From Trachythela sp. YZ-2020 (lineage: Eukaryota; Cnidaria; Anthozoa; Malacalcyonacea; Clavulariidae): 64,000 bases of DNA. Below, one piece after another: positions 19,940 to 33,400 of the stretch. The position numbers were made by a program, and so were the translations under genes. Location: positions 682,001 through 746,000 of the forward strand of contig JADLSH010000184.1 in the NCBI GenBank assembly GCA_016169945.1, given 5' to 3'. Below the pieces are notes generated by a model. The model worked only from the letters and a program-made list of their open reading frames with translations. It searched no databases and was not told the origin of the DNA. Position 1 is the first letter of the stretch; each line of letters starts with the position of its first letter.

Positions 19940-22843
19940 ATGGCTAAACTTACAATTCTGGTTGTATTTGGGGTGTTGTTAGTGTTTTTTAGAAAGACAA
20001 CTGGAACACGAGATGCCGAACCAGGTAATCTTTCTCACAATTTGAAGGGATCGTTCATTAAAATATTATGATGCTCTAGGAGTTGGTAGCGACGAGAAGA
20101 GGTTGACCGTTTTTTGTACAGTCCAGTAAAAATAATATTCTTGCAGGCAATCAGCGATCCATTGTAAAATTGTAATAAAGAAGATAGCATGAAATATTTA
20201 CCGAATCAACCACAAGTTGTTTTTTTATCTCAGGCACGTGGTCTTTCGTCGAGTTAAAAAGTAGTTAAAGCAGCGTAATTTTAAGAAGTTAAATGGCGTT
20301 CATTTTATTATTGTTGTAAACTACGTTGTTAGTTCGTTGTCAAAAACACTCACACGGTCGAGCAAGCTACAAAGTTCTTCTTTTATTTGAACACAAATTT
20401 TCAGGACATTTTAATAACTATTCATGGTGTAAATATGAATTTTAATAGTGTCAACAATCTCCCCCCCCCCCCCCAACCACCAAGATCCCCCAACTCCTTT
20501 CAATTTTGAAAATGTCTAAAGACTTGTCCACACGATCCGATTGGTCGGGTCCTATTCTCCTCTTGACGTATGTGATTTGTTGGATTTGTTGACAAGAGTA
20601 AGGCTATTTTGTTGCTGTTTGTGTAAAATCGCATACGTCAGGATCAGGGCACTTAATGAGATAACTGAATTGCAGACGAATAATTTAGAGTATGTATTCC
20701 AATTTAAATCCATTTTTAGATCAATCCTTGAACACAAAACGTGACACTTACCGAAGACGATGTCGTGGACCGGTCGTTTACGACTACTGCCGACGGCAGT
20801 GCAAATGCAAGGACGGCCGACTGTACGATTGTCACCGAGTCCGACGCGAGTTCTCTACGATGTCGATACGAGACAGAAAGGCGTACGTTCGCGCGGTAAA
20901 ACTGATCTCAACACATTCACGGTTTAAACTGGACTATGAAAAGCTCTTAAACATCCATAAAACATACTTCAACCAACGGATACACGAATTTGAATATTTC
21001 CTTCCGTGGCATAGATGGTTTCTACTAAGATACGAGAATCTACTAAGGCGAGTGAGTTGCCGAATAACAGTGCCCTATTGGGATTTCACGCTGACCGCAG
21101 GCGAACCGTTCACGGGCGCGCTTTGGAACAATACCGACGCAGGGTTAGGAGGAGACGGGGAGGAGTTCCCAGGGTTATGTGTAAAGAATGGTCCATTTCG
21201 ACAGGGGGTGTGGGGCCTCGTCCAATCGGCGGGGGGCGGGTGCCTAAAACGAAATTTCCTCCGAGATGACATTTTCCCCAATTTAATAGCCCTACAACAG
21301 TTTCTGACCATGTTTTCGTCAGCCGAGAATCTAAGAGATTTTGAATTGATGTTAAGAAATGATTTTCATAATAATATACACTTTTTTATTGGTGGATTTG
21401 GCGGTACAATGAGCGGCCTCGATTCGGCATCCGCCCCAGAGTTTTTTCTGCTTCATGGTATGGTCGACAAAATTTGGGCCGATTGGCAGAAAAAGAGCAT
21501 CAGGCATTTGTTTCCTCCAGAGTTTTTGTATCAGAGCAGCAAGATGCCGGCGACTGAGTACTACTCGCGTGATTTCCTCAACCTGAGCCAGCAACCACGA
21601 TGTACAGCGGTGAAGTACGCAGGCCCGGATGAAAAGATGAAACCACTCGTTAAAACGGTTCAACGGCTGTCAGGTTGGTAGTTCAGAGAGTCTGGGAACA
21701 CTATAGACAGTGCCTCCGGAGCTCACTCAATATTAAGGCCACGTTACACGAGTCATTTTCCCGGCAATTTGCAACGCAATTTCGGACACAAGGGTATATA
21801 AAAAGTATATTCGCAGAGAAATTGTGAGCATGAATCTCGTTTTACTTCGCCATTATTTTTCTTACTAAACACGGCCAGCAGGCAACAAATAAATGAATTA
21901 AGGCTCTTTTCCACTCGTCGCAAAAACCAACTCGCATGAAGCTCGCTGCGAGTACTTTCATCCAATCACAATGCTCGACAGTTTATTTTAATTACATGCA
22001 AGAACTCGCAGCGAGTTGGTTTGGCGATGAGTGGAAAAGAGCCTTAAGAATGACAATATCGGTGAACTGAAACGCGGGCCATGTTCACTGTGTTTCTGGG
22101 CGTACATTTCTACATTTATAACACGACTCTGTGCAGAAATTGCGTTGCAAAGTTGCAGCAAAAATTGCCCGGTCTAACATGGTCAGCATTCAGGAACAAA
22201 TAACAAAATTATTAATAATACAGAAACATTAATTTCCGTTGGAGAAAACTTTCCTTGGCGATTTTCGAGGTCGCATGAGCGAGGTAAAATCCACTATCCC
22301 TACGGTTTATAAACGAAAAATAATAGGGATATATCGCATTATCTTTTCAAACATATATCTATTCAAAAACTATTGAACAGACTGCATGATTGCGGTATAA
22401 AAGCGTAAAACTACGACAAATATAAGACTTCTGCGTTGTTTAATTTCCGCGTGCGTTACATTTGTGACTGAAGCGTAGAATGAACGGCTATATTTTACCC
22501 TGTGGCGTTTTCCGCATGCATTTATTTAATAGAAATAATATATATCTATTAAGAGGAATTATTAAAAAGATTGAAGAAGTACTCACTGTCACTCACATAT
22601 TATTGCTTGGTCTTTTCAGCCCTACCAAATGCGATCAATAAAATCCCAAGACTGGACTGGACACAGCTAAGAAAAGAGGTTGTGAAGATTTTCAAATTGA
22701 AACCAGCAGAACAGAAAAGACTCAAACAACTTTATCTTCGCTTCAAACCTGGCGTTATTTTAAAAAACAACACTCTTCATGGAGTTGATCGAAAGCTAGG
22801 GTTTAGCATGAAGAAAGTTAAAGAAATGGCCGCTGCAGGATAA
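19940..22843 (+). CDS. Secreted tyrosinase-like copper oxidase
   Basis: A type-3 copper enzyme of the tyrosinase family, expected to oxidise phenols to quinones outside the cell or in a secretory compartment. Three exons join in phase: 19940-20024, 20720-21673, 22620-22843 (420 residues). Exon 1 encodes a signal peptide (MAKLTILVVFGVLLVFF). A Cys-rich segment follows (DYCRRQCKCKDGRLYDC). CuA histidines: 108, 117 (RIHEF) and 126 (FLPWHRWF), with the usual nine-residue spacing between the last two. CuB histidines: 245 and 249 (DFHNNIH) and 274 (FFLLHGMVDKIW). All six ligands are present. The first His of the usual HH pair is Leu, which is not a ligand position. The ATG at 20692 is intronic: the acceptor at 20718-20719 matches exon 1's phase. 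The tail is basic (LDWTQLRKEV), without a membrane segment. Confidence 0.88.
20025..20719 (+). other. Tyrosinase intron 1
   Basis: GT at 20025 and TTTTTAG at 20719. It holds a poly-C tract near 20461 and no other feature that I recognise. Confidence 0.6.
21735..22184. mobile_element. Inverted-repeat element (GGCCATGTTA family), copy 1, in tyrosinase intron 2
   Basis: Left end AAGGCCACGTTACACGAG, followed by GCAATTTGCAACGCAATTTC; right part GCAGAAATTGCGTTGCAAAG and TCTAACATGGTC. The interior word GAGCATGAATCTCGTTTTAC is diagnostic; other copies are at 25.42, 44.05 and 63.76 kb. This copy is interrupted by a second element at 21902-22043. Confidence 0.8.
21902..22043. mobile_element. Nested 142-bp fold-back element with TTAA target duplication
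   Basis: Begins GGCTCTTTTCCACTCGTC and ends GATGAGTGGAAAAGAGCC, with TTAA at both borders (21898-21901 and 22044-22047). Inner arms ACCAACTCGC and GCGAGTTGGT also pair. A TTAA duplication is typical of piggyBac-type insertion; the uninterrupted copy at 25.58 kb shows a comparable un-inserted sequence. Confidence 0.82.
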
Positions 22844-24057
22844 CAGGTTGACATTATTAAAGAGAAAAATTTTCGTCTAGTATAATTCATAATATGATAT
22901 GCATTAGATGTAATTGACTTAAATCTTTTTTACTACATTAAAGTAGCGAGAGAAGACCACATGATAAAATTTTATACTATTCCCTTGTCTTGTTTTTTCC
23001 AGCAGGCAAAAATCTCTCCCAAGCGAACAAGCTCGTTGTTGTAATATCAGTTGTGTGATAATCACAATATCTATGGAAAACATATAATGCAATATTTTGT
23101 ATTATCGGAAGTTGCCTGCCAGCATATTGTAAACAAGGCAAGGCCAAGATAGGGGTCTATTCAGTTTTATGAATTTTTTATAGCTTCTCTTTTGAGCGAC
23201 GTGAAATCTTGTTGAGATATAACAAACACCGCGCATTGTTTCAGACAACCGAGCTTCAAAATTTAATACAGAAATCAAATTCTATCATGAATTTTGCCGT
23301 GTCGTAGATCTTAAGTACTCTAATCATTCTATTTCTGACTTATAAAGAAGACTGAAAGTCTGAAAACGGTTATAATTTTGTCAAGAAAAGTGAAACAGAT
23401 CAAAACACGGCAGAATTTCGAAGCTGAATTTCCGTCCGCACATTTTCCGAAAATGCTAAATTTATGCTCCATTCTGAAGTGTTCTCCATTCTCAAGGCTC
23501 AGTTTCTGCGCAGCTGCCACGAAACACGGAATTATTCCCCACACGAAAATGGAACTTTAATACAGTCTTGAAAACACGTTGTTCATTATTTTCACTGCTA
23601 TTTTAATTTTAGATCACTGTGGAAAAAATAAACTTAAGAACAATGTACAAAACGTCACATTTCACTCACCTATTCCGTGAATTGATATATATATATTGTT
23701 CATATATATTTTTAATCTTTTAAACCAAATTAAAGGTCAAAAGTTACAAATTATATATATAAACAATTTGAAATTTCCGCCATTACGAAACTCTTCGAAA
23801 GACTGGGAACGAATTGAGCCAGTGACCACTTACAGTCAGCGGTATCTAAATGAAGGTTCGAATATATTATATATTAGAATAATTAGAATATTAGATTAAA
23901 ATACATTAGAATATTTAATACCTTTTCAGTTTTCACAAAATCAGAATTCATACAGTCACTTCACTGACTTCAGTTCTTGTCACATTGTGTATATTTATAT
24001 TTGTGTTTTTTCCAAATACTTTCTTGCAAATAAACTAGACGTTCCCCTGTCAACAAT
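22844..24057. other. Intergenic between tyrosinase and peflin genes
   Basis: About 1.2 kb, AT-rich, without a credible reading frame. It should contain the tyrosinase 3' untranslated region and the peflin promoter; I can assign neither precisely. An AT-dinucleotide run lies near 23684. Confidence 0.4.
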
Positions 24058-25979
<1,922 letters not shown>

Positions 25980-26770
25980 ATACGAAAAAGCAAGACCTAA
26001 CCTTGATGCTGTAGACTTCACAAACTGATAATTGATAAACCATAAACTTATCCACTCTATTATTATACATTTAATACTACACATTAACTTTCCACCAAGC
26101 TATATACGGTTAAGTTATCAACATTTCTGTTGAGAAATATACTGTGAAATATTGTAATATTCCATATGGAATTGAATGTATTTGTGATGTTTTGTATTGT
26201 AATAATAGTCATACCATTATTCAATGTAAAGAAATGTCTTCTAGGATTGAGTTCACAACAGCATCACTTGTGCTTTTCATTGTGGCAAAAAGATCTGCCC
26301 AGTTAGCGAGGAAACACAATATGGGGAAATTTTCATCATGCCTGCCTAGAACTTGCCAGTGTTTCTGTGACTGAGGTCTTTACAACCGTGCCAGCTCAGC
26401 TAGGGTCCACTTCCATATGCATGTATCCACGCAAAACATCAAAATGACATTTTTGGGTGGGTAGCTGGTATACCACACTTCGTGTTTTCAAGGTGGGTGA
26501 GTTTAGATAAAAAGGTCAATTTGATGCTTTGCATGGAAACTTGAATATGGAATGTGCATGCCTTTAGTGAGTGTTTATATGGAGATGTCATTATATCGCC
26601 TGTTTGGTGCGAGATCTTGTCCATAAAACCGCAATGTAATTTCTACTAACAATATAAACTACATAGTGAGTTTCCCTTGTTTAGTGGATTGTCCCACTAA
26701 ACCGGCTGTCCCAGTATTAAAACTGGCCAACCTGGTAACTGGCCCAACCCAGTTCCATATAAACAGCCAG
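25980..26770. other. Convergent intergenic region between PEF1 and GEMIN7
   Basis: About 0.8 kb between two 3' ends. No gene is seen; ATTATACATTTAATAC and nearby A/T words do not give a clear poly(A) signal. Short frames on both strands lack recognisable products. Confidence 0.4.
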
Positions 26771-27109
26771 TTAGTATACAGTTCCAATCTGTTCGTCACA
26801 ACTCGTAGCTACAGTTATTGTCAAAACATCAGAAGCCCTGATCAGTGCTTCAGGCAAAACACCCATTGGTGTGACCAAATTTGAAACTTGAAATGCGGTT
26901 GTCTCTATGTCGGTTGAACGAAACGTTCCACTCACTTCGGTTTTCTCGTACATACGAAACGTACACGGTTTGTTCGACACGGCAAATAACGCACGGAGAA
27001 AACGTTCACGCAAAAATGCACGACTTTCCTGAGCACCTTCCTCGTTCAGCTCGCTATTCCCGTTTGTAATTAAAGAATTTGGACTCTCATTTGTCGTCGA
27101 GTTCGCCAT
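26771..27109 (-). CDS. GEMIN7: Gemin7, SMN-complex subunit
   Basis: Gemin7 is an Sm-fold subunit of the SMN complex, which loads Sm proteins on spliceosomal snRNAs in the cytoplasm; it pairs with Gemin6. It is a single exon of 112 residues (human 131). The N-terminus (MANSTTNESPNSLITNG) is low-complexity. From about residue 28 the frame carries the family pattern: RAFLRERFLRALF, then VSGTFRSTDIETTAFQVSNL and TPMGVLPEALIRASDVLTI, corresponding to the strands of the Sm-like fold. The start ATG is the first Met in the frame, 312 bp from the CHRAC1 start on the other strand. Confidence 0.85.
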   Translation of the reverse strand: MANSTTNESPNSLITNGNSELNEEGAQESRAFLRERFLRALFAVSNKPCTFRMYEKTEVSGTFRSTDIETTAFQVSNLVTPMGVLPEALIRASDVLTITVATSCDEQIGTVY

Positions 27110-27421
27110 GTTTGCAAAGTGGGTGTATTTACTCCCCCCTGGCTAAAACTAAATTTGTTTTATATTCCGGGGGGTAAACTTCACCGTCAATAAAATTCTG
27201 ATTTATTTTTGTGAAAGTGTGAAATGAAACTCCCCAATAAAATGGAATCAAAACACATTTGAAATACATTGGAACACATTTGAAATGTGATCTCCAATCA
27301 ATTTTTGGTATTTTCTATTTTTTTTAGCTCTGAAAAGATAAAGATTTTAAAAGATTTTACGGTTGAGAAAGGATATTCGAAATTTCATTATGGAAACACA
27401 ATTTATGCAGAAAAATTCAAT
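27110..27421. promoter_or_regulatory. Putative bidirectional promoter GEMIN7 / CHRAC1
   Basis: 312 bp separate the two start codons, which face away from each other. No TATA box is evident. A small duplication (GGAACACATTTGAAATGTGA next to AAACACATTTGAAATACATT) lies near 27251-27290. Shared regulation is inferred from spacing only. Confidence 0.45.
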
Positions 27422-29672
27422 ATGGCGGAAAAAAACGAAACAGAAGGAAAGTTAGTGAATCTTCCTTTAGCAAGGATTAAAACAATCATGAAAAGCTCGC
27501 CAGATATGAATAATGCTGGACAGGAATCTATATTTATGGTCGCAAAGGCTACCGTAAGCGAATCGCTAATGTGTACTAGTTTTACTTGTAAACTCGCACT
27601 TTTAATAAAGTTATAAACATCATTGCTTTATATTTTCAATATATGTGTTTATACTTTATAGTTATGTTATATTTGAAAATATTGGAATTATTTATATGAA
27701 TTTCGTATGTTAGATAGCTCTTATGGTAAACAGGATTTCCTCGTGGCTGGTGAAATAAAGTTTTTAACAACATTTGTATCGACTTATATTTTGGCGCGAT
27801 AATATAAATACGTACAAACATGAAAACATGTACACTAATAATATACGTTAATATCCGTATATATATATATATATATACATTATATAACGTGTGTTGATTA
27901 TTATATTTAAGGTCAAAAAAGCTACTGAGAAAAACACTAATATATCTATGGATTAATATTTTGGCGCGAAATAATCTTTCACCGACGTATTAAAAGGGCC
28001 CTTGACAATTAGGTTTCGTCACGCTTAACGGCAAATTGGCCGCTAAGGGGGGAGGGAGTCTTGGTCAATTCCGTTAAAAAAGTTTTTCCGTGACGAAAAC
28101 TCGTTTTATTCACGTTGTTGAGATCTTAAACGAAGAGTTTTTAATAAAAAACTGGAAAGTAATAAGTATGAAATAATTATAATGTGGATGAGTACAACAA
28201 TCGACAGATGGCAAAATTTTTCATTTTATGCAAATCTGCTCTAGCAATGATCTTTTCAGGTACGTGCATTTCATTGTTTAAAACTACCATGAATAACAAA
28301 CTGACAAAGGCAAAGATTGCCGAAATTTAGGCCTTCAAAAGCTTGGAATCTTTTCTTAAATGGGGACCTTGCCGCTAAGGGGGAGGGGGGAGAGGAGTCA
28401 AGGCCTTAGCGGCCAATTTGCCGTTAAGCGTGACGAAACCTAATTGTCGACGACCCCTTAAAATGTGCGGGACAGAGATGCGTTACGGAACAGAGATGGT
28501 GGTTAACTTCAGAACTTATAGGAGCAGGCAAATTAAGCTACATCTTTCTATTCGTTTGCAAACAAATACAAGACTACTACATATAATGAAAACGATTAGC
28601 ATTACTTTCTCGCTCTAACAACTGCTGGTTGACCACCACACATCTATTTTACAGGAACTTTTTGTTGAATATCTCGCAAAGGAAGCATATAAGAGAGATG
28701 GAAAGAAGCCTGAAGTGTCCTATAAATCGTTAGGTAAGTATTTGACTAAAATTGGAATCTATTATTTCATTTATTTGAACGTTTTACGGACCCCTCGCAC
28801 TAGCTGTACACTTTCTAATATATTTCTCGAACTCATTAATAATTCATGAGCAAAACACAAAGGAAATCACCACCGTATCGTTGTCTTGATACCACGGTAA
28901 TAAACACCCATAAATTAACTCAACTTTCGCGTTGAATTTCTCTTTAAATACTGGTTTGTTTCAGAAGCTATATCATACACTCGAAGTAGTTTATTATAGT
29001 GATTTAAAAACACCTCAAAGTATGTCAAAAAACTCGGCTAGCGCCTTGTTTTTCAACACACTTTTCGGTGTTTCAAATCACTATAATAAACTCCTTCCCG
29101 TGTATGATATATTACACTTAATACACTTATACTTGAGGCAGATCATCCATCAAGACGCATCATCCATCTGACGGATCATCAGTCATAGTGTAAACACAAG
29201 ACGACCTATCCAGACGAACTAGCTAGAACAGCACGATATATATACTGGCAATCGTTTGGATAATAATAGTTTGTTTTAACGGATGATCTGTCTGATTACC
29301 ACGTTTACACACAGTTGGACTATCTTTTCTTTGCCCAAGCTCGTCCAGACGGATGGTCTGTTTCAATGTAAATCAAGCGAATGATTTTCTTCTTTTGTTC
29401 ATATTAAATCAACCTTTTCTTCAATTCTCTAGCCAAAGTTGTCGATGAGCAAGACTGCTTACAATTTCTTGCCGGTTTGTATATTTTTTACGAATTACGA
29501 ACTCAAATGAATCAATGCTGAATACTTAGATTACAAGCAATAACCCTTCTATCAAATAATGGATGTTTGTCTTTTATCAGATATCATTCCAGCTAAAGTG
29601 CTTGCCAAAGACTATCTTGCATCATTAAAGAAAACACAAGAAAAGAAGGCACAAACGATAGAAATTGATTAA
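27422..29672 (+). CDS. CHRAC1: Chromatin accessibility complex subunit 1 (histone fold)
   Basis: CHRAC1 is a histone-fold protein that pairs with POLE3 in the ISWI-containing CHRAC remodeller in the nucleus. Four exons join in phase: 27422-27553, 28655-28733, 29433-29474, 29581-29672 (114 residues). Family landmarks: LVNLPLARIKTIMKSSPDM (first helix and loop), ESIFMVAKAT then ELFVEYLAKEAY (long middle helix), CLQFLADIIPAKVLAKDYL (last helices). The acidic C-terminal tail of the human protein is nearly absent; this one ends KKAQTIEID. The start is the ATG in AATATGGCGG; the frame is open further upstream, but that part is AT-rich and precedes no conserved residues. Confidence 0.93.
27994..28459. 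mobile_element. 466-bp inverted-repeat element in CHRAC1 intron 1
   Basis: The left arm GACAATTAGGTTTCGTCACG, CTTAACGGCAAATTGGCCGC and TAAGGGG is mirrored by the right arm GCGGCCAATTTGCCGTTAAG, CGTGACGAAACCTAATTGTC. The interior is AT-rich and non-coding. Arms of ~60 bp make this a strong fold-back element. Confidence 0.87.
28790..29110. repeat. Dispersed repeat (GAGCAAAACACAAAGGAAATC family), CHRAC1 intron 2
   Basis: Contains CAAAACACAAAGGAAATCACC, TCGTTGTCTTGATACCA and TCAACTTTCGCGTTGA, all found again at 55.31-55.45 kb and partly at 59.99 kb. The end carries inverted arms GTAGTTTATTATAGTGATTT and AAATCACTATAATAAACTCC. It sits in introns of CHRAC1 and of both NCOA4-like genes. Confidence 0.65.
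29130..29370. repeat. Dispersed repeat related to 39.78-39.96 kb
   Basis: The words GGATGGTCTGTTT and TTTGCCCAAGCTCGTCCAGAC correspond, inverted and diverged, to AGATGGTCCATCTGGATGAAC and CTTGGCCAAAG near 39896. It lies in CHRAC1 intron 2 and is non-coding. Confidence 0.45.
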
Positions 29673-29954
29673 CCACGAATATCTCAATCGACCTTCATCT
29701 GACCATACAATAGCTAAAGTGATACTGTTGTCAATATTGGATTGATACTGAAGTTAGACAATTTCGCATAGATTACTACAAGACATGAACATCAACATCA
29801 ACAGTCTCAAAATGAATTCAGTCTCGTTCAGTCACTGACGTTCTATTCTTAATAACAATCCATGCGCATATATTGCTATGTCATAGTGGTAATTTTGCAT
29901 AATGTAAATAGTATTGTATTACCATGTATTAAAAATATTTTGTCTAACATGCGT

Positions 29955-30320
29955 TATAGTTCATGACACAACCGCACATGACAACCACACTACAATCACT
30001 GTAAGTCATGGTATGCTAATTTGTGCGATGCATCGCACAACCGCACATGACGACCACACTACAATCACTGTAAGTCATGGTATGCTAATTTGTGCGATGC
30101 ATCGCACAACCGCACATGACGACCACACTACAATCGCTGTAAGTCATGGTATGCTAATTTGTGCGATGCATCGCACAACCGCACATGACAACCACACTAC
30201 AATAACAAGTCATGGTATGCTAATTTGTGCGATGCGTCACACAACCGCACATGACGACCACACTACAATCACTGTAAGTCATGGTATGTTAATTTGTGTG
30301 ATGCATTGCACAATGGTGTT
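29955..30320. repeat. 69-bp minisatellite with a perfect 20-bp palindrome per unit
   Basis: About five units. GTAAGTCATGG starts at 30001, 30070 and 30139, so the period is 69 bp. Unit boundaries carry TTGTGCGATGCATCGCACAA, its own reverse complement, at 30021-30040, 30090-30109 and 30159-30178; later copies are mutated. Because 69 is a multiple of 3, a long open frame runs through it, but it is not a gene. It lies between the convergent CHRAC1 and NMD3 3' ends. Confidence 0.9.
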
Positions 30321-30490
30321 TTTATAATCCATGATTTCACCAAACTTTTTGAAGGAAATTTCATGTACTTTTTGAAGGAAAGTTCGATCAAATTTAGGAC
30401 AAAAAAGGAAATCTTTATTTTGGAAAGTGGAAGCACTACCCAATGCTTTCAAATACTTAGCCTGCGTTCAGGCAGTTCACACAACAATGC

Positions 30491-33400
30491 TTACATGTCA
30501 ACATCTTCAATATTCAAATCATCCAGCATTTCTTCCAAGCTTACTTCCGGAACGTCATCAGTATTTGCAGATACACCTGCCTTGCTGGAATCTATAGAAT
30601 ATTGAAAGCAAAAATTCGCTTGTAAGTTCATCGTAACGATAACGTAAAACACATTACTTTTTTAAAATAATTCACGACTTTTGATTGGCTAACAGCCAAC
30701 GGTAAAATCGTTATATCAACTCAATGACTGACAATATGGAGTTGTGACATCATATCACACAATTTGACGTCATAGCGTGCAATACGAAAAAAATATCACA
30801 CGCTATGACGTAATGCTATTGAAGCAATGTGGAAACCAGTGTGGAAACACGAAAAAAAAACAAGATGGCGTCGCATCCGCTCCATACCTTTATAAATATT
30901 CACATTTTGTCGATACATCTTGTCCTCTTCCAAATCTTCCAAGAAATCATCGTATTCCCTGAAAATACAAAATCCAATTGGATTAGATTGGTAATATTCT
31001 GAGAATTTGGCATTACATACTGTAGGGGGGGCGCATGCGTAGAATATACCTTTCAATTTGGTCTGGGTTCTCTCCCTCCATGTCTTTATCCAAACTTTTC
31101 AATTTCCATTTTCTGGCTTTCTTTCGTTCCTTTTTGTCGCCATAAACCTTCTTCACCAAAATCTTTCAAAGAAGAAATACTTCAAACATTAGATAAAGCT
31201 TCAGTACGAATTGGTGCGTTTAGCAGAATAATGGCGGTCAATATAGAACTGTATTTTTTTTTTTATTTAAAAACTTCGCCTTTTACATTACATTTACAAA
31301 TACTTAACAAAAAGAAACTCCAAAGACACAACAGGCAGGGTATCCGCAACAGCAAAAGCCAATCCCCACAGGATTAAATCCCCACAGGATTTAATCCCCA
31401 CAGGAGCGATTAAATTCAACTACATGTCTAAATTCTATGTAATTGCATCCAAATACAAGATATATAATGAAAATAATGAACATAATTTCTTACTCATTCT
31501 GATAGCTGCAGGTTGACCACCATCTGCCGTACGATAGTGCTTAGTGAAGCCCACCTATGCTAAGGTGAAGTAAACTAAATCTAACCTAAACTAAACTAAG
31601 TTTTGGTTTAAGTCAACTGAGCCTGCAACTAAATGGAAAATACGACTGGACTTACCACATCAGGAATTTTATCCGGGGTTAATTTATTGAGGTTTTCATC
31701 ATTCAAATTGGATGTTGTAAAATCAATTCTAAACCAAAAATCAAAACCAATAGCAGCCGACGGTTTTGAAAAAATAGACTTTAATATACAATAGAAAATA
31801 TAGAATATAGCACTTTAAATTCCAAGAAATAGATCTATGAATTTCACACTCACCCCATGACGAGATCTCCAGCCTTCAAAAGGTGACCCAAGTGTGTACG
31901 ACAATGACACTGTGTGTCATTGAGACCAATCTCAGATGTTCGTGTCACCCAAACGTCTGCTAAACAATGCTAGAAAAGCGGGTTAAAACATTAAGCAGTT
32001 TAACCAAACTAATTTTCAAACCAATGGTCATTATGAGCCCAAAATTATACTTCAATAAAACCACCGTTAAGGAGATAAAAATAATCCAAGATGGCGGACA
32101 GCTCATTGTTTTAAGTCAGAATATCTCAAGAACTAAGCAAGATACGAAAAATCGGGAAGTGAGATTTAGATATAATTTTAAACGTTTTTTCAAATGAGAT
32201 AAACTAAATTTTTATTGCCATAGCCCTTAAAAGATCTTTACTTGCTCCAAGTCTGCATGTCTCTCAAATATGTCGAGAAAACGGGGTATTATTTGGTAGC
32301 AGTCAAGAGGCAGATTTGGGGCAAAACTAGAGCTGTACCTGTGGTGACGCTGAAGCGTCTTTCGAGTGTTCCACTGGCTCAGATTGTAAGACCATGAACT
32401 CTGTCAACTGTTTGTAACTCAATAAACTATGAAATGGTGTTCGCCAGTAAATGTTCGCTGATATTTCAGCAGCTATAGAACAAAATAAAGCAATTGTGGA
32501 TTTTGTACTCGGGTTTGCATTCCATTATTATTGTTATCACCGTATTAGAGAGGTGTTTGTATTAGAGAGGTGTCCGTATTAGAGAGTTGTCTATATTAGA
32601 GAGGTGTCTGTATTAGAGAGGTGTCTGTATTAGAGAGGTGTCTGTATTAGAGGTGTCTGTATTAGAGGTGTCTGTATTAGAGGTGTCTGTATTAGAGAGG
32701 TGTCTGTATTAGAGAGGTGTCCGTATTAGAGAGGTGTCTGTATTAGAGGTGTCTGTATTAGAGAGGTGTCTGTATTAGAGAGGTGTCTGTATTAGAGAGG
32801 TGTCTGTATTAGAGAGGTGTCTGTATTAGAGGTGTATGTATTAGAGAGGTGTCTGTATTAGAAAGATGTCCGTGTTAGAGAGGTGTCTGTATTAAAGGAT
32901 GTCGGTATTAGAGAGGTGTCCACGTTAGAGAGGTGTCCGTATTAGACAGATGTCCGTATTAAGACAGATGTCCATATTAGAGAGGTGTCCGTATTAGAGA
33001 GGTGTCTGTATTAAAGGATGTCGGTATTAGAGAGGTGTCCACGTTAGAGACGTGTCCGTATTAGACAGATGTCCGTATTAAGACAGATGTCCATATTAGA
33101 GAGGTGTCCGTATTAGAGAGGTGTCTGTATTAGAGGTGTATGTATTAGAGAGGTGTCCGTATTAGAGAGGTGTCAGTATTAGAGAGGTGTCTGTATTAGA
33201 GAGGTGTCTGTATTATAGAGATGTCTGTATTATAGAGATGTCCGTATTAAGAGGATGATATAAGATGTATTATATAAGATGTCCACGTTAGAGAGATTCC
33301 CGTATTAGAGAGATTCCCGTATTAGAGAGATTCCCGTATTAGAAAGATTCGAAATATATTGCTACCTCCAATATACAGATGTATATTGTTATTTCGTTCT

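Noticed and set aside
20692..20719. ATG at 20692 as start of the tyrosinase
   Set aside because: A splice acceptor at 20718-20719 joins in phase to an upstream exon encoding a signal peptide, so this ATG is intronic.
29914..30327. 137-codon repetitive frame
   Set aside because: Runs through a 69-bp minisatellite (69 is a multiple of 3); no non-repeat coding sequence.
32530..33360. Possible CRISPR-like array
   Set aside because: Units are directly adjacent with no unique spacers and the DNA is clearly eukaryotic; it is a minisatellite.
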